5,696 nucleotides of DNA from Chloroflexota bacterium (GTDB lineage: Bacteria > Chloroflexota > UBA11872 > VXOZ01). Where the stretch lies: assembly GCA_009839775.1 (NCBI GenBank), contig VXOZ01000257.1, positions 1 to 5,696 on the forward strand. The letters are read 5' to 3'. Numbering within the stretch: the first letter of the stretch is position 1; each line of letters opens with the position of its first letter. Made by a program: the position numbers and the translations under genes. The notes below the pieces were generated by a model. It made no database searches, had not been told where the DNA came from, and saw only the letters and a list, made by a program, of their open reading frames with translations. Of the stretch, positions 1 through 5,490 are shown piece after piece.

Positions 1-77
1 GCACCAGCCGTGCCAAGACCTATGCCTGCGAGCAAGCTGCGCCTGCTGAGGCCTTTGCGTTCGTCCAAAGACTCCAT
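1..77 (-). CDS. 5' end of a second solute-binding lipoprotein gene (partial, runs off window)
   Basis: The reverse strand has an ATG at 77-75 that stays open to base 1 (25 codons plus two bases). The visible protein begins MESLDERKG, then the twin-arginine motif SRRSLL and a small-residue hydrophobic stretch (AGIGLGTAG). Aligned without gaps to the binding protein at 547-1956, 18 of the first 26 residues agree, including MESL, G, SRR, LLAG and GLGTA. A strong Shine-Dalgarno site (GGGAGGG, 90-84) sits 6 nt before the ATG, and a good promoter lies about 60 nt upstream. I infer a paralogous ABC-transporter substrate-binding protein exported by the Tat pathway. The mature domain is outside the window, so the family call rests on the signal region alone; another Tat-exported protein cannot be excluded. 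Confidence 0.75.
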   Translation of the reverse strand, partial: MESLDERKGLSRRSLLAGIGLGTAG

Positions 78-83
78 GGGTAT

Positions 84-90
84 CCCTCCC
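84..90 (-). promoter_or_regulatory. Ribosome binding site of the partial paralog
   Basis: GGGAGGG on the reverse strand, 6 nt before the ATG at 77. It fixes the start of the truncated gene, which is too short to appear as a long open frame. Confidence 0.75.
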
Positions 91-105
91 AGTGAATTAC
101 TGTGG

Positions 106-118
106 CCCATTCAGCCTC
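106..118 (-). repeat. Shared leader element, copy 2
   Basis: Reverse strand GAGGCTGAATGGG. It matches 11 of 13 bases of GTGGGTGAATGGG at 1984-1996, with an identical 8-mer TGAATGGG. Its near edge is 29 nt from the start codon here and 28 nt in the other leader. It may be a remnant of the gene duplication or a conserved control element in the 5' untranslated region. Confidence 0.5.
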
Positions 119-135
119 TCGTTGATACGGACTTG

Positions 136-164
136 ATTCTATCGGCATACTTCACGCTCGTCAA
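136..164 (-). promoter_or_regulatory. Sigma70-type promoter of the partial paralog
   Basis: Reverse strand: -35 TTGACG (164-159), a spacer of exactly 17 bp, -10 TAGAAT (141-136). Five of six bases match consensus in each box. Transcription would start near 129, giving a leader of about 50 nt before the ATG at 77, much like the leader of the upstream paralog. Confidence 0.75.
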
Positions 165-190
165 GAGGGCTCAGGACGCCAGTGAGTCAT

Positions 191-235
191 CCCGAGATAT
201 GCAAATCGGGGTTTCCCTGATCGCCCCACCTGGGG
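191..235. repeat. Two adjacent inverted repeats upstream of the paralog promoter
   Basis: CCCGA at 191-195 pairs with TCGGG at 206-210 across 10 nt. CCCCA at 224-228 pairs with TGGGG at 231-235 across 2 nt, so the latter is more plausible as a dyad in DNA than as an RNA hairpin. Both lie 27-76 bp upstream of the -35 box of the promoter at 136-164, where regulator binding sites are common. Function unknown. Confidence 0.35.
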
Positions 236-364
236 ACTTACGGGGTGCACGGGAAAACAAAGCAATAGGGAACTAGGCCGAGTGGCGGCAAGTTCTATGG
301 GAGACTATTGGCAGTGTCCATCCAGCGCCCGAACATGAGCCGGCAACCGTAGGGCTGCTTTCTT

Positions 365-449
365 GCAGCGGTTCACTACCGGGGAGCAGCGGTTCCTTAC
401 ACCCTTCGGTCTGGGCCTTCCGGTGTTCTTTAGCAGCAAAGTGCGGTTC
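365..449. repeat. Short direct repeats GCAGCGGTTC
   Basis: The 10-mer GCAGCGGTTC occurs at 365-374 and 386-395, exactly 21 bp apart (two helical turns). Its core GCGGTTC recurs at 443-449. A 21-bp period would put two protein sites on the same DNA face. Alternatively the repeats form part of a structured transcript. Confidence 0.4.
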
Positions 450-476
450 CACCGTTGATTGCGGCCGTACTGGAAA

Positions 477-515
477 GTGAAAGGAGGCGCACGATCGTGC
501 GCCTCCTTTGTTCAC
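477..515 (-). terminator. Perfect palindrome, probable terminator of the binding-protein gene
   Basis: Bases 480-509 form a perfect 30-bp palindrome with two 15-bp arms around the centre 494/495. It begins AAAGGAGGCGC and ends GCGCCTCCTTT. GTG (477-479) and CAC (513-515) could extend the stem across a small bulge. It lies 38-67 nt beyond the stop codon at 547-549. Flanking T-runs are short on both strands (CTTTCACTTT on the minus side, CCTTTGTT on the plus side), so it is a strong GC-rich stem with an imperfect U-tract. It could work in both directions or stabilise the mRNA 3' end. Confidence 0.65.
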
Positions 516-546
516 GTCCTAGAGGACGAGCAGTATAGGCAAGTGC

Positions 547-1956
547 CTACTCTGCCGGCTCGTTGAGGATTTGGTTGGCGAGCGTGTCGGCCTGCGCCAG
601 TGCAGAAGCGATCTCAATCTTGCCCTGGTAGGCATCGTTGAGAATCGGCCGTACCTCGGCGTTCTGCTTCAGGAAGCGCCTATAGGGGTAGACGCCCGGC
701 AGCTTGGCCAAGTCTTCGCGCGTTTGGAGTACGGGAAGGTCCGCAACGCCAGCGGTCCACGCTTCATGGGCAAAGAGATCAAGGCGCGGGGAGACGGCCT
801 TATTGACCTCAATCTTATGCAAGGCTACCTCAAGACCGCAGAACCAGTTGATGAACTCAACCGCGCCGTCCGGATTGCCTGCGCCCAACGGCGTGACGAC
901 CGGGTTCATCCAAGACGCCGTCGCAAACTGCCCGCCATCGGGGTGACCCGGATACCCAATCTGCCAATACTTGAAGTCGCGAGGCACCTCAAAGTACCGC
1001 AGTGTTGGGGTCGAGCTAATGTCGTAGTGCATACCGGCCTGATTGGCCTGCAGCAACTCGTGATGCCTGGGATCGGTGAGCGTGCCGCCATCGGGCGACT
1101 TGGCGCTGACATCCTCTCTGTTCCAGAGATTGAACAGGAATTGCATCGTATCGCGGGCTTCTTCGGTGTCGTATTGCGCGGTGAATTGCTCCGCGTCGTA
1201 GGCGCCGGTGCCCGTTGTCAGCACCCATGCCGCCCAACGCGCCAGCGCGACATTGTCCGGCAAGAGGAAGCCGGACACGGAAAGGTTGTCGCCTTCCCGC
1301 TTGGTCATGGCGCGCGCAGCGGCCACCAGGTCGTCCCAGTTATTGATGTCTCCGCCATTCTCGTCAAGACCGATGTCGATGAGCAACTGGCCGTTGACAA
1401 CGATAGACTGCGACTCCGGACCCATCACCGGAATGCCGAAGGTCGCGCCCTCAGCCTTGCGGAACTGGTGCGAAGCCTCAAAATACTGGTCGTCCTGAAT
1501 GTGCGGATACTGAGTCAGATACGGCTCGTAGTCCATCAGCAGGCCCAGGTCCCAGTGGTCGCGGGCCCAGATGATGGAGTTGAAGGCCACGTCCACCGGC
1601 GTACCGGCCGCGATTGTCGTGCGGAAGTGCTGGCGCAGGGGCTCGATGGGGTCCCTGCCCACGTCCTCCACCGGAATGCCGGTGCGGTTCGTAAACTCTT
1701 CCAGCGCCCACGGTACCAATCCGCCGGGATCGATGCGAGAAATCCACCAGTGCAGGAACTGCACAGGCACGGCTTCCTCGGCCTGCTTCATTTCTTCTTC
1801 GGCCTTGGGAGCTTCCGCTTCCTCGGCCTGCTCTTCCATGGCCGGGGCAGCCGTGCCGCCACAGGCCGCAGCAAGGAAAGCGCTGGCGGTGCCAAGTCCC
1901 AAGCCGGCGAGCAACCGTCGCCGGCTGATGCCACGGGGTGTATGCAGCGATTCCAT
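547..1956 (-). CDS. ABC transporter substrate-binding lipoprotein (family 1, sugar-type)
   Basis: A 469-residue protein of extracellular solute-binding family 1, which captures a substrate outside the membrane and hands it to an ABC permease. Residues 10-31 form a twin-arginine signal (SRRRLL at 11-16), followed by a lipobox-like LAAAC with Cys32 as the likely lipidated residue. An Ala/Glu/Lys-rich linker spans about 38-62. The binding domain shows family-typical patterns: AAGTPVDVAF (116-125), FGIPV followed by a VVNGQLL segment (173-192), NNWDDLVAAARAMTK (205-219), DGAVEFINWF (363-372) and NKAVSPR (385-391). Many Trp and Tyr residues fit carbohydrate binding, but the substrate is not known. 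The start at 1956 is chosen because AAGGAGG (1969-1963) lies 6 nt upstream and the promoter at 2011-2039 excludes a longer form. A paralog begins downstream at 77; no permease or ATPase is visible. Confidence 0.9.
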   Translation of the reverse strand: MESLHTPRGISRRRLLAGLGLGTASAFLAAACGGTAAPAMEEQAEEAEAPKAEEEMKQAEEAVPVQFLHWWISRIDPGGLVPWALEEFTNRTGIPVEDVGRDPIEPLRQHFRTTIAAGTPVDVAFNSIIWARDHWDLGLLMDYEPYLTQYPHIQDDQYFEASHQFRKAEGATFGIPVMGPESQSIVVNGQLLIDIGLDENGGDINNWDDLVAAARAMTKREGDNLSVSGFLLPDNVALARWAAWVLTTGTGAYDAEQFTAQYDTEEARDTMQFLFNLWNREDVSAKSPDGGTLTDPRHHELLQANQAGMHYDISSTPTLRYFEVPRDFKYWQIGYPGHPDGGQFATASWMNPVVTPLGAGNPDGAVEFINWFCGLEVALHKIEVNKAVSPRLDLFAHEAWTAGVADLPVLQTREDLAKLPGVYPYRRFLKQNAEVRPILNDAYQGKIEIASALAQADTLANQILNEPAE

Positions 1957-1962
1957 TAAGAA

Positions 1963-1969
1963 CCTCCTT
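1963..1969 (-). promoter_or_regulatory. Ribosome binding site of the binding-protein gene
   Basis: AAGGAGG on the reverse strand, 6 nt from the ATG at 1956. It decides between this start and the much longer open frame that reaches to 2190. Confidence 0.85.
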
Positions 1970-1983
1970 GGTTCGGGGTAATT

Positions 1984-1996
1984 CCCATTCACCCAC
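1984..1996 (-). repeat. Shared leader element, copy 1
   Basis: Reverse strand GTGGGTGAATGGG in the 5' untranslated leader, 28 nt before the start codon. The partner copy is at 106-118 (11 of 13 bases equal, 8-mer TGAATGGG identical). The rest of the two leaders is much less alike by eye. Confidence 0.5.
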
Positions 1997-2010
1997 ATTT
2001 TGCAGTGTGG
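1993..2010. promoter_or_regulatory. Inverted repeat at the transcription start, possible operator or 5' hairpin
   Basis: CCACA (1993-1997) and TGTGG (2006-2010) are separated by 8 nt and lie directly after the -10 box at 2011-2016. The repeat therefore covers the expected transcription start (about 2004). It may be a repressor site or a hairpin at the extreme 5' end of the mRNA. Arms of 5 bp are short, so chance is possible. Confidence 0.35.
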
Positions 2011-2039
2011 ATTATAGTGACAACACGCAACACTGTCAA
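2011..2039 (-). promoter_or_regulatory. Full-consensus sigma70 promoter of the binding-protein gene
   Basis: Reverse strand: -35 TTGACA (2039-2034), 17-bp spacer, -10 TATAAT (2016-2011), all twelve bases at consensus. Expected start near 2004, leader about 48 nt. Such strength fits an abundant binding protein, or a promoter normally held off by a repressor. Within it, TGACA (2038-2034) and TGTCA (2022-2018) form an inverted repeat with an 11-bp gap overlapping the -35 box and spacer. Confidence 0.9.
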
Positions 2040-2117
2040 GGAAGAGCGCTGATCTTGACGTTCCGTGCGTGGGTGTGGACACTGTGTTGCCAGTGATTGC
2101 TCCTTCAAATTCCACTC

Positions 2118-2144
2118 TTGTATCCGGTTCGGGTATAGTATACG
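2118..2144 (+). promoter_or_regulatory. Candidate promoter of the baseplate-like/ruvX/mltG cluster
   Basis: The AT-rich cluster GGTATAGTATACG contains two possible -10 boxes, TATAGT (2134-2139) and TATACG (2139-2144). TTGTAT at 2118-2123 could be a -35 box for the second with a 15-bp spacer; the first has no clear -35 partner at 16-18 bp. The start would be near 2150, leaving a leader of about 60 nt. This is the only promoter-like element found in the 253-bp divergent region on the plus strand. Confidence 0.4.
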
Positions 2145-2209
2145 TGTGTGCCCGAACGGCTTTCCCCTGAGATTGGCTTCCCTCTTCCACTTAGCGCCCG
2201 CTACAGGCT

Positions 2210-3835
2210 ATGGCAAGCTCCAAGTCAAACAGCCGGACCGTCTATGCTGCCCCTGACGATGAGATTCCCGCGATCGTTGTCAAGCTTCAACGCAGGCGGG
2301 GATCTCCGGTAGTGCTCGTCGCGAACAACTGCCCGGCATTGCATAACAGGGAGAATCTCGAGTTCTTGCAGCGCCAGGCGGAGGACCTCGACCTTGATCT
2401 TACCTTGGTCTGCGGCGATCGCGCCGTACGGAGTATCGCAAGCGACTTGGGCATCAAAGCGGTCAGCTCTCTGGGCGCCCTGCACGCGCCTGAGCAGAGG
2501 GAACGCGGCCCCAAAGCTTCTGCCGCTGACGTTGCCGCGACGAAGGCTGTCAAGGCTGGCGTTGCGGGGTCTAACGTCGCAGAGAAAACCATACGCGCTA
2601 CTCCCTCTGCCAGCGTCGCGACCGGACGGACAAGTGAGCGAAGGGGCAGGAGGTCACTCCCATTAGATCGCTCATTCTCTAGTGTTCTCGCCTTAGCCAC
2701 GCTGATCGTGGTACTGCTGTTCGTTGTGTGGGGCGCGCTCTATGTGGTGCTGCCGAGCGCCAAGATCGAGCTCACGCCGGTGCAGCGACGCTATAGCACG
2801 GTATTGCAGTTGCTGGCTGATCCGCAGGTGAGCCGTCTTAACGCCGCAACCGGCCAGATACCGGCGCAGTTGGTGGCACTCGAAGAGACGGATGAGTTGA
2901 CGATACCCGCCACGGGGAAGCGAAACGAGCCGTCCGGACGGGCAGAAGGATCGGTAGTGTTCAGCAACAGGATCTCGCAACCTGTGGTCGTACCCAAAGG
3001 AACCATCGTCCTCACCAATGACAATCGAAGGTACGTGACTGCGGCGGAGGTGAATATACCGCCTACGTCCGGCACGAGCGGCGAGTTCGGCGCGCGGCGT
3101 GTTGCGGTTGTTGCGGAGGAAGCCGGTCCTGTCGGTAACGTGGAGTCCAATGCGATTACACATATCGAGGACCAGTCACTCAACCAGCGCCTGATCGTCA
3201 ACAACGAATGGCCGATACAGGGAGGTGGGGAGCGCGTCGTCACTTTCGTGACTGAACAGGACCGGCTGCAGCTCTACGAGCAACTGCGCGAAGCCCTCAA
3301 GCAGCGTGTCTGGAACCGTTTGGGAGGGGAAGTCAACCCGGCGGAGAAATTCTTCGTACCTTGGGATGACGACATAATCGTTGACACGGCAGATTACGAT
3401 AGGACGGTTGGCGAAGAGGGCGACCAGGTGACGTTGCGCATGAAAGTGAAGCTGCGTGGTACCGCAGTTTCCTATGTGTACCTGGAAGAGGTAGCGCCGG
3501 TCATTCTGGCGCGCATTGTGGAGAATCAATTCGAGGCGTACGCGCTGGTTCCCGATACTGTCCAATTAGGCGAACCGGGCGATGCTGGGATAGCCGAGGG
3601 TGTGGTTCGGTTTACGCTGGAGGCGCAGAGTGACCTCGTGTCTACCTGGAACCTGGGCAAGGTACGGCGCGACCTGGCGAACAAGACGCGTGAAGAGGCG
3701 GAGGCTTATCTGGACAATCTGATGGGAGTCGGTGACATTACGCTTGAAATGGGGCCGGACTGGTACGATCGTATGCCGCGGTTGTGGTTTCGTATCAGCA
3801 TCGAGGTAGTGGAACCGCTCCAGATTGCTGTATGA
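2210..3835 (+). CDS. Membrane-anchored baseplate J/gp47-like protein
   Basis: A 541-residue protein. Residues 17-92 look like a small cytoplasmic alpha/beta domain (strand SPVVLVANN, a helix through ENLEFLQRQAEDL, strand DLTLVCGD, then a helix and IKAVSSL). Residues 93-155 are a low-complexity Ala/Arg/Ser linker. One hydrophobic span lies at about 157-181 (LALATLIVVLLFVVWGALYV), preceded by positive charges, so the C-terminal part should be outside. Residues 245-320 match my memory of baseplate J/gp47-type domains: GSVVFSNR, VVVPKGTIV, RYVTAAEVNIP, then GPVGNVESNAI. The remainder (340-541) is mixed alpha/beta and unrecognised. Its role is unknown; homologues are annotated only by similarity to a phage baseplate protein. 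No other phage gene is nearby. It lies 18 nt before ruvX and is probably cotranscribed with it. The start has no strong Shine-Dalgarno site (only ACAGG upstream), so it may be slightly off. Confidence 0.75.
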   Translation: MASSKSNSRTVYAAPDDEIPAIVVKLQRRRGSPVVLVANNCPALHNRENLEFLQRQAEDLDLDLTLVCGDRAVRSIASDLGIKAVSSLGALHAPEQRERGPKASAADVAATKAVKAGVAGSNVAEKTIRATPSASVATGRTSERRGRRSLPLDRSFSSVLALATLIVVLLFVVWGALYVVLPSAKIELTPVQRRYSTVLQLLADPQVSRLNAATGQIPAQLVALEETDELTIPATGKRNEPSGRAEGSVVFSNRISQPVVVPKGTIVLTNDNRRYVTAAEVNIPPTSGTSGEFGARRVAVVAEEAGPVGNVESNAITHIEDQSLNQRLIVNNEWPIQGGGERVVTFVTEQDRLQLYEQLREALKQRVWNRLGGEVNPAEKFFVPWDDDIIVDTADYDRTVGEEGDQVTLRMKVKLRGTAVSYVYLEEVAPVILARIVENQFEAYALVPDTVQLGEPGDAGIAEGVVRFTLEAQSDLVSTWNLGKVRRDLANKTREEAEAYLDNLMGVGDITLEMGPDWYDRMPRLWFRISIEVVEPLQIAV

Positions 3836-3853
3836 CGTCTCCGTCGAGGAACT

Positions 3854-4297
3854 ATGCGAGTACTCTGTCTCGATCTGGGTGAACGACGAATTGGCGTGGC
3901 TTGCGGTGACGCGCGCGTCGGCATCGCCACGCCCTTGACGACGATTCAGCGACGCTCATGGCGCCAAGACAGCGCTGCCGTGCGACGATTGCTCACAGAG
4001 CAGCAGGCGGACACGCTGGTTGTCGGCCTGCCGGTCAGTCTCGACGGGGCCTTGCACTACCAAGGGGAACGCATCAAGAAGGAGGGCGAGCGGCTTGGGA
4101 AGTCGCTCGGCATGCCCGTAGTCTTTTGCGATGAGCGCTTTTCAACAGTGATCGCGGAAGAACGCTTGCAGGCCAGTCCCACGGGCGCGCGCCGCAAGGC
4201 CCCACTCGATGCCGCCGCGGCCGCAGTGATCCTTGAGACCTACTTTGCCGCACAGCGGGAGGTAGGCTGCTCTTCGCGTCGCGCAGAACGCGAATGA
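3854..4297 (+). CDS. ruvX: RuvX/YqgF family RNase H-fold nuclease
   Basis: A 147-residue cytoplasmic protein of the YqgF/RuvX family, described as a putative Holliday junction resolvase and linked in several bacteria to pre-16S rRNA 5' processing. The RNase H-like fold is recognised by LDLGERRIGVA (residues 6-16) with Asp7, VVGLPVSLDG (56-65), CDERFST (92-98, the DERLTT motif) and LDAAAAAVIL (118-127) with Asp119. The acidic residues expected for metal binding are thus all present. Length is typical (about 135-150). GAGGA at 3846-3850 sits 3 nt before the ATG and supports the start. It lies between the baseplate-like gene and mltG with gaps of 18 and 16 nt. Bacillus subtilis keeps yrrK (ruvX) close to yrrL (mltG), so the pairing is old. 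Confidence 0.93.
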   Translation: MRVLCLDLGERRIGVACGDARVGIATPLTTIQRRSWRQDSAAVRRLLTEQQADTLVVGLPVSLDGALHYQGERIKKEGERLGKSLGMPVVFCDERFSTVIAEERLQASPTGARRKAPLDAAAAAVILETYFAAQREVGCSSRRAERE

Positions 4298-4301
4298 GTC
4301 G

Positions 4302-4307
4302 TACAAT
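4302..4307 (+). promoter_or_regulatory. -10-like box immediately before mltG
   Basis: TACAAT ends 6 nt before the mltG ATG, with no Shine-Dalgarno sequence between. This is the spacing of a leaderless promoter. No -35 box is seen at 16-18 bp upstream, so it may be chance, with mltG simply read through from ruvX. Confidence 0.3.
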
Positions 4308-4313
4308 GGGTCT

Positions 4314-5363
4314 ATGACCAATCATCTGTCACGACGGGCACTACTGCGCGCGCTTCTGTTCCCTGCTACGGTTCACATTGCCGCCGGCTGCGGGTTCCTA
4401 GATGAGTCTTCAGATTCAGAATCCGCACCACAACAAGAAATCGGCGGCGAGGTTGTCCTCACGATTCCCCCTGGCAGCACGACGGAACAAATCGCGGATC
4501 TGTTGCGAGAAGCCGGCGTTATCCGCAGCACATTGGCTTTCCGCCTGCGTGCCAGACAGACCGGTGTCGATGGTTCATTTCAGGCCGGACAGCATGTGTT
4601 GCGGCGCAATATGACGGTAGACGAGGCAATCCAAGCGCTCCAGAAAGCCGAAACGCATGAGATGGTTCTCACGCTCATCGAAGGTTGGCGCCGGGAACAA
4701 ATGGCGGCATACCTGCAGGCACAGAATGTGCTGAATGCAAGCGAGTTTCTTATCCTGACTGCGAGCCCGAGGCCGGAGCGCGGCTTTCTAGCGGATCTGC
4801 CGGACTCAACCTCGTTGGAAGGCTACCTCTTTCCGGACACGTACCGTATCGAGCAGGAGACGACCACGAGACAGTTTGTCGACCGCCTCTTGGACCAGTT
4901 TGCCAGCAAGATAGGCGGCGCCGTGACCGAAGGCTTTCAAGCCAACGGCCTCAACCTGCACCAGGCGGTGACCCTGGCCGCCATTATTGAACGTGAAGCG
5001 CAAGTTGCGGCGGAGCGGCCCATCATTGCTAGCGTCTTCTACAATCGGCTGCGCATTGGAATGCCGTTGCAAGCAGACCCTACCGTTCAGTATGCCCTCG
5101 GCTATCAGGACTCTGAGGGCCGCTGGTGGAAGAAAACCGTGACCTATGACGATCTCAGGGTTGAGTCGCCCTACAATACCTACGCCAACGCCGGCTTACC
5201 GCCCGGCCCGATTTGCAACCCCGGTCTAGCCGCGCTGCAGGCGGTTGCGGCTCCCGCGACGACAGACTACTACTACTTCGTGGCGGTAGGCGACGGCTCT
5301 CACGTCTTTAGCCGCACGCTGGAGGAGCACAACGCTAATGTACGTAAGTACCAGTCCTCCTAA
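4314..5363 (+). CDS. mltG: Endolytic transglycosylase MltG, predicted lipoprotein
   Basis: A 349-residue YceG/MltG family enzyme that cleaves nascent glycan strands at the outer membrane face and so helps set strand length. After the N-terminal signal, residues 46-112 form the LysM-like part (VLTIPPGSTTEQIADLL). The catalytic domain spans about 116-345: EGWRREQMA (123-131), LEGYLFPDTY (168-177), AAIIEREA (222-229), RPIIASVFYNRL (235-246), GMPLQADPTVQY (249-260), SPYNTYANAGLPPGPI (285-300) and YYFVAVGDGSHVFS (320-333). Glu226 in IIERE probably corresponds to the catalytic Glu218 of E. coli. Unusually, the N-terminus has SRRALL (6-11), a hydrophobic stretch and IAAGC with Cys26, then an acidic Ser/Glu linker. 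This suggests a Tat-type lipoprotein rather than a plain membrane helix. The gene follows ruvX by 16 nt. No good Shine-Dalgarno site precedes the ATG. Confidence 0.95.
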   Translation: MTNHLSRRALLRALLFPATVHIAAGCGFLDESSDSESAPQQEIGGEVVLTIPPGSTTEQIADLLREAGVIRSTLAFRLRARQTGVDGSFQAGQHVLRRNMTVDEAIQALQKAETHEMVLTLIEGWRREQMAAYLQAQNVLNASEFLILTASPRPERGFLADLPDSTSLEGYLFPDTYRIEQETTTRQFVDRLLDQFASKIGGAVTEGFQANGLNLHQAVTLAAIIEREAQVAAERPIIASVFYNRLRIGMPLQADPTVQYALGYQDSEGRWWKKTVTYDDLRVESPYNTYANAGLPPGPICNPGLAALQAVAAPATTDYYYFVAVGDGSHVFSRTLEEHNANVRKYQSS

Positions 5364-5412
5364 GGCACGGACTGAACATACTGAATGAGGGCCCGATTTC
5401 TTCGCGCGAGCA

Positions 5413-5440
5413 TTGCAAAAGCGCGTAGGTGCGGTACACT
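5413..5440 (+). promoter_or_regulatory. Candidate promoter of the right-end gene
   Basis: TTGCAA (5413-5418), 16-bp spacer, TACACT (5435-5440), matching consensus at four of six bases in each box. The transcript would have a leader of roughly 115 nt before the ATG at 5564. Confidence 0.45.
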
Positions 5441-5490
5441 AGATTCTCTATCAATAATTCTGTATCATTTTGACCCCATACTGAGACACA

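Larger units (their letters stand above)
165..479. other. Noncoding spacer between the tandem binding-protein genes
   Basis: About 315 bp with no convincing gene. Small frames on both strands have no Shine-Dalgarno site and no recognisable family. The part near the paralog promoter holds two GC-rich inverted repeats: CCCGA (191-195) with TCGGG (206-210), and CCCCA (224-228) with TGGGG (231-235). The part from 345 to 460 holds a hairpin GCTGC (354-358)/GCAGC (365-369), a wider pair ACACC (399-403)/GGTGT (422-426), AGCAGC at 385-390 and 432-437, and three copies of GCGGTTC. This could be a structured RNA or an operator region; no known RNA family was identified. Confidence 0.5.

Noticed and set aside
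10..276. Plus-strand open frame of 88 codons
   Set aside because: It overlaps the start and promoter of the reverse-strand paralog, has no Shine-Dalgarno site and resembles no family I know.
268..300. tRNA-like GCCGAGTGGC segment
   Set aside because: It resembles the D-arm of Ser/Leu tRNAs, but no acceptor stem, anticodon arm or TpsiC arm can be fitted around it on the plus strand.
442..455. True T-box riboswitch on the minus strand
   Set aside because: The 14-mer is similar, but the upstream 200 nt are the terminator palindrome and the end of the binding-protein gene, leaving no room for stem I, and no aminoacyl-tRNA or amino-acid gene follows. Kept only as a low-grade observation.
273..515. 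Reverse-strand open frame of 80 codons in the spacer
   Set aside because: It begins in the terminator palindrome and has a random-looking composition. The AAAGGAGG of the palindrome arm lies near its ATG but on geometry expected from the hairpin rather than a gene.
571..1959. Long plus-strand open frame (462 codons) antisense to the binding-protein gene
   Set aside because: The opposite strand has a consensus promoter, Shine-Dalgarno site, Tat/lipobox signal and family motifs. The antisense product is Arg/Gly/Leu-rich with no recognisable domain and no ribosome binding site was found.
1957..2190. N-terminal extension of the binding protein to an ATG at 2190
   Set aside because: The extension crosses the consensus promoter at 2011-2039 and would place a signal peptide in the middle of the protein. 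The ATG at 1956 has an excellent Shine-Dalgarno site.
2210..3835. Prophage or contractile injection system
   Set aside because: Only one baseplate-like fold is present, it carries a transmembrane helix, and its neighbours are housekeeping genes. No sheath, tube, spike or integrase is visible.
5404..5425. Intrinsic terminator after mltG (CGCGC/GCGCG)
   Set aside because: The 5-bp stem has a 12-nt loop and is not followed by a T-run, and it overlaps the candidate promoter. No convincing terminator was found after mltG.
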